64,000 bases of DNA from Hymenobacter telluris. Lineage in GTDB: Bacteria > Bacteroidota > Bacteroidia > Cytophagales > Hymenobacteraceae. Positions 8,341 to 18,878 of this stretch are shown in pieces. The stretch is taken from assembly GCF_017313265.1 (NCBI RefSeq), contig NZ_JAFLQZ010000013.1:103157-167156 (forward strand), given 5' to 3'. Under the pieces are notes generated by a model. That model did no database searches and had not been told where the DNA came from. It worked only from the letters and a program-made list of their open reading frames with translations. The translations under genes were made by a program, and so were the position numbers. How positions within the stretch are numbered: position 1 is the stretch's first letter; each line of letters opens with the position of its first letter.

Positions 8341-8954
8341 TCTATAATCAGGTTGTACTTGGTGAGCAGGCCGGGCAGGCTTTCTTTGGTGAAGCGGGCG
8401 TGTTGCAGCTCGTTTAGCTCGGGGTCTAGCTCCACACCTTGGGCCGTGGTGAAGTCGGCGCCCACGAGGCGGGTGTCGGCAAACAGCGCTCTGGTGAGGT
8501 TGCAGTCCTCGAAAACAGCGGCCGTGAGGTCGGCTTGCCGGAAATCAACTTCTTGCAACGAGCAGCCCACAAAGCGGGTGTTAGGCATCCGGCGGCCCGA
8601 GAAGGACGCATAATCCAGCTGACACCGGTCAAAGTGCACGTCGAACAGCATGTCGCGGCAGGAATAGAACTGGAGCCCCAGCAGCTTGCAGCCCTCGAAG
8701 GCCACGTTCTGCAACGCCGCGTTCTGAATGGTAGCCCCAGCCAGGTTGCAGTTCTCAAACAGACACTCGCGGAACACGCGGCCCGTTAAGTTGGCCTGGG
8801 TCAGGTCGAAGTTGCGGAAGTGGTAGTTCTCGAATTCCAGCTGCCCAACCAGGGTAGGGGGCAGGGCACGTTCCAGCACGTTTTCCGCCGGGAAATACGT
8901 GGGTTTGGGCAGGGCTTTGGGCGGCTTGCGGGCAGCGGCAGTAGGTCGGCGCAT
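8337..8954 (-). CDS. Pentapeptide repeat protein
   Basis: A 205-residue protein whose centre is a run of A(D/N)LxX pentapeptides, for example FDLTQANLTGRVFRECLFENCNLAGATIQNAALQ split across several coils, then ADLTAAVFEDCNLTRALFADTRLVGADF. This predicts a right-handed quadrilateral beta-helix. A basic, proline-rich N-terminus (~25 residues) and a C-terminal LNELQHARFTKESLPGLLTKYNL flank it. Qnr/MfpA-type gyrase protection is possible in the wider family, but nothing specific supports it here. The start abuts the stop of the upstream small membrane protein with no gap, so the two are probably cotranscribed. Confidence 0.85.
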   Translation of the reverse strand: MRRPTAAARKPPKALPKPTYFPAENVLERALPPTLVGQLEFENYHFRNFDLTQANLTGRVFRECLFENCNLAGATIQNAALQNVAFEGCKLLGLQFYSCRDMLFDVHFDRCQLDYASFSGRRMPNTRFVGCSLQEVDFRQADLTAAVFEDCNLTRALFADTRLVGADFTTAQGVELDPELNELQHARFTKESLPGLLTKYNLIIE

Positions 8955-9140
8955 CTAGTCTCGGTTACGGAAACTCAGCCAGAGCACCAGCCCCAGTAAC
9001 GTAATACCCCCCCGAATCAGCCACGCCACCGTAGGGCCCCACTGGTCAATCCAGGTCAGCAGCATCGATTTCATGCCCACAAAAGGCAGCACCAACGATA
9101 AGAGCCCGAGTATAAATAGGCCGAGTCCAAGTTCTTTCAT
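8955..9140 (-). CDS. Small two-helix membrane protein
   Basis: A 61-residue protein with two hydrophobic segments, LGLGLFILGLLSLVLPFVG and VAWLIRGGITLLGLVLWLSF. It resembles small conserved inner-membrane proteins of Bacteroidota without known function. The stop codon is immediately adjacent to the ATG of the pentapeptide protein gene, which suggests translational coupling. A palindromic element lies immediately upstream. Confidence 0.65.
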   Translation of the reverse strand: MKELGLGLFILGLLSLVLPFVGMKSMLLTWIDQWGPTVAWLIRGGITLLGLVLWLSFRNRD

Positions 9141-9250
9141 AAAGTGAAATGGTGAGATAGTGAAATGGTGAATTTGATGTGCTGGCGGTGCAAACCGCGC
9201 AAGTAGAACGTAAAACTCACTATTTCACTATATCACCACCTCACTATTTT
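9141..9250. repeat. Palindromic element, 8-nt-unit class, locus 3
   Basis: The least perfect copy. Left units are AGTGAAAT, GGTGAGAT, AGTGAAAT, GGTGAATT; the right arm (read on the minus strand) is AGTGAGGT, GGTGATAT, AGTGAAAT, AGTGAGTT. The core has TTTGATGTGCT and GCGCAAGTAGAACGT. The right arm supplies the ridA stop codon (TAG on the minus strand at 9244-9246), and the left arm touches the start of the small membrane protein. Confidence 0.78.
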
Positions 9251-9630
9251 ACAGCAATGCAGGAAATTTCCACCTGCACATCCTTGGGGAGGCGGCTGAC
9301 CTCTACTGTCTCGCGGGCGGGAGCGTAGTCGGCGGTGAAGTAACTGCCGTAGATGTCGTTGATAACGCCGAAGTTGCCGAGGTCCTTCACGAAGATGCTG
9401 CACTTCACCACGTCGCGTAGGGTGAGGCCAGCGGCTTGCAGTACCGCTTGCAGGTTGCGCATTACCTGGTGGGTTTCCTGCGCCACGTCGCCGCCGCCGA
9501 CGAGTTGGCCGGTCTCAGAGTCAAGGGCAATCTGGCCGGAAACGTACACGGTATTGCCGGCCTGCACGGCTTGGCTGTAGGGGCCGATAGGAGCGGGTGC
9601 CTGGGCAGAATAAACAACGGAATTGGGCAT
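9244..9630 (-). CDS. ridA: RidA family reactive intermediate deaminase
   Basis: A 128-residue protein of the RidA/YjgF/UK114 family, which hydrolyses enamine/imine intermediates such as 2-aminoacrylate formed by PLP enzymes. Family marks are APAPIGPYSQAV near the N-terminus, VSGQIALDSETG, the VVKCSIFVKDL segment, and PARETVEVSRLP containing the substrate-binding arginine. The ATG at 9630 (MPNSVVYS) matches the usual family start; the longer open frame upstream does not. It is divergent from the broken dehydrogenase-like gene, with only 58 bases between them. Confidence 0.94.
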   Translation of the reverse strand: MPNSVVYSAQAPAPIGPYSQAVQAGNTVYVSGQIALDSETGQLVGGGDVAQETHQVMRNLQAVLQAAGLTLRDVVKCSIFVKDLGNFGVINDIYGSYFTADYAPARETVEVSRLPKDVQVEISCIAVK

Positions 9631-9688
9631 ACAAGAAGAGCGGAAAGTGAGCAGTAAATCTATCTTTAGGCTAAAGTAAGCGGAATTT

Positions 9689-10354
9689 ATGCACTTGCTC
9701 ATCGTTGAAGGCGCCCACGTAGAAACCGAATTGCGCCGCAAATTCGGCCCCGCCCACACCTACGACTTCTGTGCCGCCACGGCCCCCGACCTGCGCCTGC
9801 GCCTCGGAGCCGCCGATGTTGCCTTCGACCTGCGCACCTGGCCCGAGCTACACTACGAGCAGCCTCGCCAGCCTTTGTTCTATGATGTTACTTGCACATC
9901 GTTGGCGGCCCTGTTCCACAACGAAGCCCCGCCGTTGGGTCCCGTATTCGGTATAGCTGCTTGGCCTACTCTGCTGGAACGAGAGGTGCTGGAAGTAAGC
10001 CTTAACCGCTCTGAAGATGCTACTGCTCTGGCTACCCTATGTGCCGCGCTGGGCACCGCGTACGGTGTTGTGCCAGACCGTACGGGCCTGGTAACGCCGC
10101 GCCTGCTATGCGTGCTGATCAACGAGGCCTGCTACGCGTTGCAGGAAGGCAACGCGGCAATATAGACGCTGGAAGTCACTTTGCGGCTGAGCCCCCAGCA
10201 CGCCTACGGGCCGTTCGGATGGGCCAACCAAATCGGAATTGTGCGTGTCTACGAAACGCTGGAAGCCTCATGGCAGGACACACACGAGGCGCGCTATAAG
10301 GCTTGTCCGTTGTTGAAAACCATGTATTTGTGCGGGCAACAATTCACGGTATAA
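9689..10354 (+). pseudogene. 3-hydroxyacyl-CoA dehydrogenase-like protein, interrupted by an in-frame TAG
   Basis: The frame spans 222 codons with one amber codon at 10163-10165 and ends at TAA. Both sides of the stop belong to one 3HCDH C-terminal domain: upstream LVTPRLLCVLINEACYALQEGNAAI; downstream YGPFGWANQIGIVRVYETLE, then DTHEARYKACPLLKTMYL. The usual aspartate (AIDxA) would be encoded exactly where the TAG stands. The N-terminus (MHLLIVEGAHVETELRRKFG) is not a Rossmann NAD domain, so even the intact protein would be an atypical short family member. It is probably a recent pseudogene; a sequencing error or stop readthrough are alternatives. The 3' end overlaps the convergent glycosyltransferase gene by 11 bases. 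Confidence 0.8.
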
Positions 10355-11807
10355 GCGGATTACGCTTGCCGGATTTCCTGAAAAGCTGAGGTGCTATTCG
10401 TCCGGCCAGCTGTGTTAGCCAAACGGTGCCAGTCAGCAATGCCAGCGGATACACTACAATGAAGTAGCGTGCTTCCACGTACCGAAGTACCACCACGAAT
10501 AGCAGAATTACAAAAATAGGGGGTAACCGGACTAGCAACCAGCCAGCTGAACGCGGGCGTGGCCACCAGCAATAACTACACAAAGCCGCTCCCATTAGTA
10601 GCCAATGTGTGCAGGTGAATAACAGACGGATGGCCTTTTGCCAGAGCGCCAACTCACCGAATGGCCAAGCAAAAATAGAGTTTCCACCGCCGGTCAACAC
10701 CAAATAATACGTCAGGCGCAGTGGCGCTACCACGTAATACAGCCAGGGCTTTTCCTGTACTACTGCATCATGAAAGCGCCGCAACGCTGCTGCTGCCTGT
10801 GAGTCGCCGTTATTCTGTGTAGCCGTTAGAAGCCCTGCGCTGGGCCGGGCAAGTTGTAACCGCTGCCGAACCCACCGCAACGAGTCGTAGGTGCCCTGCT
10901 GCGTGAGCTGCCACGGCTGGGGGGCCGCTTGTGGCGCAGGAGCCGGCCGAATCAGCCACGACATTAAAGAAGTGGAATTCCATTCTACGGGGTCTTCGCC
11001 CAAAGCCGCTACGAAACGCCGGGCAGCTAAATAATCTTCGGGAAAAGGAGTGCCGGCATAAGCCGTTTGGAGAGGAATGAACTGCTGGCTAACCACCCAG
11101 TTACGGGCGGTCCAGGCACCATCGACCAGCAGAAAAGGCAGAATTAGCAGGACAACCGGTTGCAGCAACTTGCGCCAAGCCTGCTGCCGGTAGTTTTGAT
11201 AGATATACACAGCCGGCCATACCCCTAGCAGCGGCGCCATATACGGCCTCAAAAACACAAGCCAAGCCAACCAGCTTCCAGCCATCAGAAGATTCCGCGG
11301 TCTGGAAGTTGTAAAGCTCAGCAGGCAGTAATAAGTCCCAATAAGCAAGGCACTAGCTGCAAAGCTTTCAGTCAGCAGAAATAAATCGGCTTGTGCTCCA
11401 TACGGGCTGACGGCGTGTAGTAGCACTACCAGGTAAGCTATTTTTCGCTGTTTAGTTAGGTGGTAAGTAAGTTGTGCCAGGTAATACAAGGATATGAGGG
11501 CCAGCGCCATTTGGGCTAGTACTACCGCATCGTAGGCCAGAACAGGAGTCAGGAACAGTCGAAACAAACCGTACACAGCCCCATAGCCCGGCATTCGGCC
11601 CGCATAGGCTGGCAGATAGTGCAGAATGTGTGTGTAGTGTCCGTGCGTTAGTAGGTTTTCAATGGCTTGAAAATAGGCCGCTGTGTCGCCGCCGCGTTTG
11701 CCGATCAGACCACTGCCACTCACTGCAATACCCATCGAGAAATGCAGAAACACATATACCCCCACCCGGAGTACCATTGCAAGCCAAACAACACGACGAT
11801 TAAGCAT
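10344..11807 (-). CDS. Multi-pass membrane glycosyltransferase-like protein (GT-C type)
   Basis: A 487-residue protein with about ten hydrophobic segments. The first extracytoplasmic loop carries GKRGGDTAAY, an acidic motif at the place where GT-C enzymes (ArnT/PMT type, PF13231) bind polyprenyl-phosphate sugar. Further marks are LFLLTESFAAS and FLRPYMAPLLGVW. The likely role is transfer of a sugar to a lipid or protein acceptor at the periplasmic face. Donor and acceptor cannot be read from sequence. No other glycan genes are adjacent. Confidence 0.7.
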   Translation of the reverse strand: MLNRRVVWLAMVLRVGVYVFLHFSMGIAVSGSGLIGKRGGDTAAYFQAIENLLTHGHYTHILHYLPAYAGRMPGYGAVYGLFRLFLTPVLAYDAVVLAQMALALISLYYLAQLTYHLTKQRKIAYLVVLLHAVSPYGAQADLFLLTESFAASALLIGTYYCLLSFTTSRPRNLLMAGSWLAWLVFLRPYMAPLLGVWPAVYIYQNYRQQAWRKLLQPVVLLILPFLLVDGAWTARNWVVSQQFIPLQTAYAGTPFPEDYLAARRFVAALGEDPVEWNSTSLMSWLIRPAPAPQAAPQPWQLTQQGTYDSLRWVRQRLQLARPSAGLLTATQNNGDSQAAAALRRFHDAVVQEKPWLYYVVAPLRLTYYLVLTGGGNSIFAWPFGELALWQKAIRLLFTCTHWLLMGAALCSYCWWPRPRSAGWLLVRLPPIFVILLFVVVLRYVEARYFIVVYPLALLTGTVWLTQLAGRIAPQLFRKSGKRNPLIP

Positions 11808-11897
11808 GGGCCTTTATTGGCAAATAAATAACTGGCCCGGTTACTAAGAGGGCTATACCAAGCATGAATTCAAAGGAACAAAACGGCCTAAACGAAA

Positions 11898-11926
11898 AGA
11901 AGCGCCATGACCTGCATGGCGCTTCT
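11898..11926 (-). terminator. Terminator of glmS
   Basis: Perfect 12-bp stem AGAAGCGCCATG / CATGGCGCTTCT with a five-base loop, followed on the minus strand by TTTCGTTT. It is located ~35 bases beyond the glmS stop. Confidence 0.8.
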
Positions 11927-11961
11927 CACAAGCTATAGTCTGTACACTATAAGCCAGGTGT

Positions 11962-13797
<1,836 letters not shown>

Positions 13798-13902
13798 AGT
13801 AGTAAGGAAAGCAAAAATGAATTTCGTGGAAAAATCGATAAGCCGCGGCTGGCAAATGCCGTACCGCGGCTTTCGACGCAATGACTTAATTGAAATGCAA
13901 GT

Positions 13903-15471
13903 TTAACGCAACTTGGAATAGTAAACGCGCAACCGGATGTTTTTACCGTCGAGTGCGGCTCTTTCCAGGCCCAATGCGTTGGAATTGCGAAGTATTGGGG
14001 AGAATAGGAAAGCGGCTGGAGTAGTTCCGCTTAGCTTATCGTATACATAAGCCTGCACGTAACTCGTCATCAGCAACCCATAGTAGCGGTTGACATCCGA
14101 AACGGCGAGGGGCGTTGCAGCGGCGGCATTCTGATAATAGCCGAGATTCTGCGCGTTGTTCTCAATAGATGTTAGGCCGATACCTAACTGGTTCAATCCA
14201 TCTCTGAGTATAACGCGCTCTACCCGGCTGTTCAAAAACACTCGCCGCAGTGGCTCGTTGTTGGCGTTTACCTCATACAGATAGCCATTGGCAGGAAGGG
14301 CAAAAAGCAAATTAGAGGAGGGTTGTACTTGAACCTGCAACTCTGCGCGGTTGATGGCAATAGAAGGGCTGCCGCCAGTGGCTTGTGGCTGAGCCAGTTG
14401 CTTCAATTCTGCCAGCCCCGGAATTTCCAGCTTAGCCACAAAGCCGCTACCTGCCTGCATGTAAGCAATGTCGCCGCTGGCGCTGGAAGGAACAGAGCGG
14501 GCCGAGTTACTGGCTCCCTGCAACTGATTGAATGGTGCCGCTGGCTCCGTAACAATGCTAGTGAAGTAGCGCGGCGCATTGGCTTTGGTTGCGTAAGCCG
14601 CCTGCGTACCAAACGGAATGCTGTAAGTACCCTTAAGCGTACCAGTACCTACTTTCTTGTTGTAGTGGTAGTAAAATACAGCACTCGATACAGAGCCAAT
14701 AGAAGCAAAGCCAACTACAGCGCTATTGAAGTTGCTTGTCGGCTGTATCATCAAGCCCTTCCAAGCCGCATCTAATTGCGACTGGCTGAAGGAAGTGTTC
14801 TTGAGTAACCCGAATACATTGGTAAGCAAGCTATTGCTTGCATTCAGCTTCAGGCGTACAGTCCGGTTTGGCTCCGACAACTTAAAAGTGGAAGTGTCGG
14901 TGCTGCTGCTTGGGTCATTGCGCTGCCGTACCGTTCTGGTGCCGTTGAGCCGGGCTGCTACACCCGTGCCAAGGGCGCCAGCCATATCGGCGGCGGCAGT
15001 AGAAGCCGAGTTATACACGCCTTGCTCATCAAGCGGAGCCGTCAGCGGATACACATCAACGCGCAGCGGGCTGGCCGCCGAGCCATAAATGGCGGCGGGG
15101 GCAAACGGCATTACCAACACCACCGAATCCAACTGCGCATTAGGATTCGTGCCGAGCACGTTAGCTGGCAGCGTATCAGAGGCACTAGGGCTGATTTTCA
15201 GGTTGAAATAGCCCTTAGCCGTTGTCGTGCCCAACGCATTGTCGCGCACCCGGCCAATAAGGTAGCTATTGGCCTTCAGGGTGTTAATCGAGTCCTGCAA
15301 CACCGTAGATGCCGTAACTGGAAAGTCGCGGTACTCGGTGCTGGTGGCGTTGGTGCCGGGCAGTTCCACGCCCAAGTCGCTGGCTTCCTCGCAGCTGGTA
15401 GCCGTGAAAAGCAACGCAGTGGAAAGTACAGAAGCCGAAGCCAGTCGGCGGGCGCTAGTTGGCCAATTCAT
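13903..15471 (-). CDS. DUF4270 family lipoprotein
   Basis: A 522-residue lipoprotein. The signal peptide ends LLFTATSC, so Cys27 is lipidated, and the mature N-terminus reads EEASDLGVELPG. DUF4270 (PF14092) proteins are common in Bacteroidota and have no known function. The body is Ser/Thr/Asn-rich beta-type sequence with VRLRVYYSKLR at the end, consistent with surface or outer-membrane exposure. The start overlaps the last 17 bases of the GT5 gene upstream, so the two form an operon. This GT5-DUF4270-glmS order with divergent panC is, from memory, recurrent in the phylum. Confidence 0.87.
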   Translation of the reverse strand: MNWPTSARRLASASVLSTALLFTATSCEEASDLGVELPGTNATSTEYRDFPVTASTVLQDSINTLKANSYLIGRVRDNALGTTTAKGYFNLKISPSASDTLPANVLGTNPNAQLDSVVLVMPFAPAAIYGSAASPLRVDVYPLTAPLDEQGVYNSASTAAADMAGALGTGVAARLNGTRTVRQRNDPSSSTDTSTFKLSEPNRTVRLKLNASNSLLTNVFGLLKNTSFSQSQLDAAWKGLMIQPTSNFNSAVVGFASIGSVSSAVFYYHYNKKVGTGTLKGTYSIPFGTQAAYATKANAPRYFTSIVTEPAAPFNQLQGASNSARSVPSSASGDIAYMQAGSGFVAKLEIPGLAELKQLAQPQATGGSPSIAINRAELQVQVQPSSNLLFALPANGYLYEVNANNEPLRRVFLNSRVERVILRDGLNQLGIGLTSIENNAQNLGYYQNAAAATPLAVSDVNRYYGLLMTSYVQAYVYDKLSGTTPAAFLFSPILRNSNALGLERAALDGKNIRLRVYYSKLR

Positions 15472-16273
15472 TATAGAGCGCGTAGTAAGAAGTCAGTAGG
15501 TTTTCGTCGGCGCCTACTTGCCCGAGCTGTTTGCTGCGCGAGTACTCCGTAAACAACGAGTTTAGGTTGTCGCTGAAGTCTTCGTCGGATTTCACCACGG
15601 CGTCGGCATATTCCATGCCTACTTTGATGAAGCCCCCGAAGTCGGCCGTTTTCAAGCAAGCCAACATGTCGTCATCAATGTCCAGCATCTTGGCCTTCTC
15701 AATGATGTCGCCCTGGAATTTGAAGTCGAACTCGTTGTTGTAGATAGTGAACACCGATTTAGCGTCCTTGAAAATCGGGTCCTTCTTGTAGGTCGTTTTC
15801 AGGTACATCGGAATCAGGCCCGTCATCCAGTCGTTGCAATGCACGATGTCGGGAGCCCAGCCTAGTTTTTTCACCGTTTCCAGCACACCCTTGCAGAAGA
15901 AGATGGCGCGCTCGTCGTTGTCGGCGTGAAACTTGTCGTTTTTGTCTACCAGCACCGATTTGCGGTGGAAGTAATCTTCGTTATCAATGAAGTAAACTTG
16001 TAGCTTCGCGTTCGGAATGGAAGCTACTTTAATGATAAGGGGCTTTTCGTCTTCGCCAACAGCAATGTTGATACCGGACAGGCGCACCACTTCATGCAAG
16101 CGGTTTTTCCGCTCGTTGATGATGCCGAAGCGAGGAACGAAAATGCGAATTTCCATCCCCATCTCCTGCATGCCCTGCGGCAGGCGCCGCAAAAATTCCG
16201 CTACTTTGGTGGTTTGCAAAAACGGATCAATTTCCGTGGCCGCGTAGAGGATTCTCAACTTAGAGGAGGACAT
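15455..16273 (-). CDS. Half-length glycogen/starch synthase (GT5 N-terminal domain only)
   Basis: A 272-residue protein matching only the N-terminal GT5 domain of glycogen synthase (PF08323): RILYAATEIDPFLQTTKVAEF, EMGMEIRIFVPRFG, WAPDIVHCNDWMTGLIPMYLK. Full synthases are about 480 residues, and the C-terminal donor-binding half is missing. The usual KxGGLxDV donor loop is replaced by KVAEFLRRLP. It therefore probably does not work as a normal synthase. The ATG at 16273 (MSSSKLRI) is preferred to the longer frame. It overlaps the DUF4270 gene and is divergent from panC. Confidence 0.85.
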   Translation of the reverse strand: MSSSKLRILYAATEIDPFLQTTKVAEFLRRLPQGMQEMGMEIRIFVPRFGIINERKNRLHEVVRLSGINIAVGEDEKPLIIKVASIPNAKLQVYFIDNEDYFHRKSVLVDKNDKFHADNDERAIFFCKGVLETVKKLGWAPDIVHCNDWMTGLIPMYLKTTYKKDPIFKDAKSVFTIYNNEFDFKFQGDIIEKAKMLDIDDDMLACLKTADFGGFIKVGMEYADAVVKSDEDFSDNLNSLFTEYSRSKQLGQVGADENLLTSYYALYNELAN

Positions 16274-16394
16274 AGTGCTCGGAAAAAGGGTGGTTAAGAT
16301 AAGGCAATGCGTTGGGGTGCACAAAATTAAACAAATTTGAGGGAAAATTCAATCAAACTCGTCTGAACCCCCTTTAAGCCGGGTCAACACACCT

Positions 16395-17243
16395 ATGGAG
16401 ATACTGCACACGGCCGCTACGTTGCAAGCGTATACAGAAACTTGTCGCCGCGCGGGCCAGCGCATTGCACTAGTGCCCACCATGGGCGCCTTGCACGAAG
16501 GGCACCTGCAATTGGTACGCGCCGCCGCTACGGCCTGCGACGTGGTGATAGTGAGTGTTTTCGTGAATCCTACGCAGTTCAACAACGCCGAAGATTTTCG
16601 GCTGTACCCGCGCCTACCGGAAGAGGATGCCGCTTTGCTGGAACCGGCGGGCTGCACGGTGCTTTTCCTGCCCACCGTAGAAACCATGTACCCGCAGCCG
16701 GCGGTGCTACACTTTGATTTTGGGCCGCTGGAGCGCGTGATGGAAGGAGCACACCGGCCGGGCCATTTCAACGGAGTGGCTACGGTGGTCAGCAAATTGT
16801 TTCACCTGAGCCGGCCGCATCAGGCCTATTTCGGGCAGAAGGACTGGCAGCAGGTAGCAGTAGTGCGGCAACTGGTAGCCGATTTGTCGTTCGATTTAGA
16901 GCTAGTGTCATTCCCCACGGTGCGCGAAGCGGACGGGCTGGCTATGTCGTCGCGGAACCGGCGGCTGTCGGCGGCGGCGCGGGCCGTGGCGCCGCGCCTG
17001 CACGAGGCGTTGGAACGGGCCGCCCAGTTAGTGCGGCAAGGCACTCAGTCGCCGGCCGAGGTGCAGCAGGCCGCCGTGGAGCACATTGCCGCCGAGCCGG
17101 CTTTCCAGCTGGAATACTTCGAAGTAGCCGATGCACACACCCTGCAACCATTAGCGGAATGGCAACCTAACCGGCCCGTGGTGCTATGCTTGGCCGCGTA
17201 CCTGGATGGCGTACGCCTGATCGACAACGTAGTGGTGAAATAG
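16395..17243 (+). CDS. panC: Pantothenate synthetase
   Basis: Condenses pantoate with beta-alanine at the expense of ATP, the last step of pantothenate synthesis. The 282-residue protein has MGALHEGHL (30-38, HxGH nucleotide motif), FVNPTQFN, HFNGVATVVSKLF, YFGQKDWQQ and the KMSKS-like MSSRNRRLS. Length and motif order are canonical. panD, which makes its beta-alanine substrate, lies downstream across a palindromic element; the panC stop codon is inside the element's left arm. Start is ATG (MEILHTAATL). Confidence 0.96.
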   Translation: MEILHTAATLQAYTETCRRAGQRIALVPTMGALHEGHLQLVRAAATACDVVIVSVFVNPTQFNNAEDFRLYPRLPEEDAALLEPAGCTVLFLPTVETMYPQPAVLHFDFGPLERVMEGAHRPGHFNGVATVVSKLFHLSRPHQAYFGQKDWQQVAVVRQLVADLSFDLELVSFPTVREADGLAMSSRNRRLSAAARAVAPRLHEALERAAQLVRQGTQSPAEVQQAAVEHIAAEPAFQLEYFEVADAHTLQPLAEWQPNRPVVLCLAAYLDGVRLIDNVVVK

Positions 17244-17334
17244 TGAGGTGGTGAAATGGTGAGTTGACGTTCTAATGTTGCTATTCACGCAACCAAAACG
17301 TCAACTCACCATTTCACCACCTCACTATTTCACC
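17234..17334. repeat. Palindromic element, 8-nt-unit class, locus 4 (perfect arms)
   Basis: A perfect 38-bp inverted repeat with a 25-base loop. The units are GGTGAAAT, AGTGAGGT, GGTGAAAT, GGTGAGTT followed by GACGTT. The left arm starts within the last codons of panC and contains its TAG stop (17241-17243); the right arm ends ~40 bases before panD. In the panC-panD transcript it would form a very stable hairpin. Confidence 0.92.
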
Positions 17335-17375
17335 TTGCGTATCTTCGTGCCCTTATTTAACCCCACCCTTTCGTA

Positions 17376-17723
17376 ATGCACATCGAAGTTTTAAAGTCTA
17401 AAATTCACCGGGCGAAGGTCACGCAGGCCGAACTGCACTATGTAGGGAGCGTCACCATCGACGAGGACCTGCTGGATGCGGCCAATATGGTGGAAAACGA
17501 GAAGGTGACGATTGTGAACGTGAACAACGGGGAGCGTTTCGAAACCTATACCATCCGGGGCGAGCGGGGCTCGGGCATGATTTGCCTGAACGGCCCGGCG
17601 GCCCGGCGGGTAGCTGTTGGCGACATTGTTATCATCTTCTCTTACGCTCTCATCGACTTCGCAGAAGCCCGGGCGCACAAGCCCACACTGGTTTTCCCCG
17701 ATCAGCACAACCGCCTGGTATAA
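17376..17723 (+). CDS. panD: Aspartate 1-decarboxylase precursor
   Basis: Pyruvoyl enzyme that decarboxylates aspartate to beta-alanine for PanC. The 115-residue proenzyme has the self-cleavage site Gly24-Ser25 within HYVGSVTID; Ser25 becomes the pyruvoyl group. Also present are Lys9, the ENEKVTIVNVNNGERFETY segment and NGPAARRVAVGDIVIIFSYA. Length is normal. A TATCTTCG octamer (17340-17347) resembling the -7 box lies ~30 bases upstream, but no clear TTG partner is seen, so expression may depend on readthrough from panC. Confidence 0.96.
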   Translation: MHIEVLKSKIHRAKVTQAELHYVGSVTIDEDLLDAANMVENEKVTIVNVNNGERFETYTIRGERGSGMICLNGPAARRVAVGDIVIIFSYALIDFAEARAHKPTLVFPDQHNRLV

Positions 17724-17825
17724 CTTACATTGTAGCGCCTTTTTTCGGTTGTCGCCTGTATATTGCCTCTATTCAGGAAAAAATAGGATTTACAACCGTC
17801 AATCGACAGCTGATTATTACCGTTC

Positions 17826-18878
17826 GTGAAGCAACTTCTCACTGTATTGAAGTATGCCCTGCTGCTGGCAGTTTCGGGCCTATTGATGTGGTACGCCTTG
17901 CGGGGGCAGGATCTGAGCCGGGTGGGCCAATATATGCGCAGCGCCAACTACTGGTGGCTGGGCCTCACCATCCTGATTTCGGCCATGGGTTACTTCAGCC
18001 GGGCCTACCGCTGGAAGATGCAGATTACGCCTACCGGCTACAACCCTGGCTATTGGGCGGTGTATCACGCCATGATGGTGGGGTACCTCGCCAACTTAGT
18101 GCTGCCGCGCATGGGCGAGGTAATCCGGTGCTCGGTGCTCCAGCGCAGCAGCAAAGTGCCCGTGCAGGTGGCGCTGGGTACTGTAGTTACGGAGCGGGTA
18201 ATTGACGTGCTGGTGCTTTTAGGCGTGCTGAGCGCCACGTTGCTGCTCGACTTCAACCGGTTCTGGACGTTTGTAACCGACAAGATTCTGGGCGGACAAT
18301 ACGATGCGCTGGCCCGCAACCGCACGCCGCTCCTGATAGCCGGCGGAATTGCGCTGGTGCTATTGCTGGGCGTGGCGTACACGGTGTTCCGCAACCTGGA
18401 GCGCCTACGGCAGAATGAGCTGTTCAACAAGTTTGTGGCACTGGTGAAAGGCTTGCTGGCGGGTGTGTTCAGCGTGCTGAAAATGGAAAACAAGGGCCTG
18501 TTTCTGCTCCACACGTTCTTCACGTGGCTGGTGTACTACCTCATGGATTATCTGGCCTTCTTCTGCTTTCCCGAAACCTATGATTTGGGCATGCGGGCAG
18601 CCCTGGCCGTACTCACGTTCGGAGCGTTTGGCATGGCGGCGCCGGTGGCCGGCGGTATTGGGCCGTTCCACGTGATGGTGCAGGCCACGTTGCTGGCGTA
18701 CGGGGTGAGCATGGAGGCCGGTATTGCGTACGCCCTAGTGGTGCACGGCGCCCAAACCCTGCTGGTCGTGCTGATGGGCGGCATCAGCTTTTTAGTAAGC
18801 ATGGCCAGCTCGGGCCGCAAAGGGCAACTAGACCTGAGCCCAATGGCCGTTTCGATATCCAACGATGCAGTGGAGTAA
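17826..18878 (+). CDS. Lysylphosphatidylglycerol synthase TM-region / UPF0104 family membrane protein
   Basis: A 350-residue integral membrane protein of PF03706, the flippase domain of MprF without the aminoacyltransferase half. About eight membrane segments are visible. Family marks are YFSRAYRWKMQI, LANLVLPRMGEVIRCSVLQR, VVTERVIDVLVLL and, near the C-terminus, GAFGMAAPVAGGIGPFHVMV. Stand-alone members are thought to move lipids or lipid-linked precursors; the substrate is unknown. Start is GTG (MKQLLTVLK). The 3' end overlaps rfaE2 by 14 bases, which indicates an operon and hints at envelope lipid or heptose metabolism. Confidence 0.85.
   Translation: MKQLLTVLKYALLLAVSGLLMWYALRGQDLSRVGQYMRSANYWWLGLTILISAMGYFSRAYRWKMQITPTGYNPGYWAVYHAMMVGYLANLVLPRMGEVIRCSVLQRSSKVPVQVALGTVVTERVIDVLVLLGVLSATLLLDFNRFWTFVTDKILGGQYDALARNRTPLLIAGGIALVLLLGVAYTVFRNLERLRQNELFNKFVALVKGLLAGVFSVLKMENKGLFLLHTFFTWLVYYLMDYLAFFCFPETYDLGMRAALAVLTFGAFGMAAPVAGGIGPFHVMVQATLLAYGVSMEAGIAYALVVHGAQTLLVVLMGGISFLVSMASSGRKGQLDLSPMAVSISNDAVE

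Noticed and set aside
10163..10165. Pyrrolysine or other recoding at the TAG
   Set aside because: No PYLIS-like element or pyl genes are visible, and Bacteroidota are not known to decode TAG; a pseudogene or read error is simpler.
13798..13902. glmS ribozyme upstream of glmS
   Set aside because: The 105 bases between the glmS start and the DUF4270 end show none of the conserved ribozyme core and are too short.
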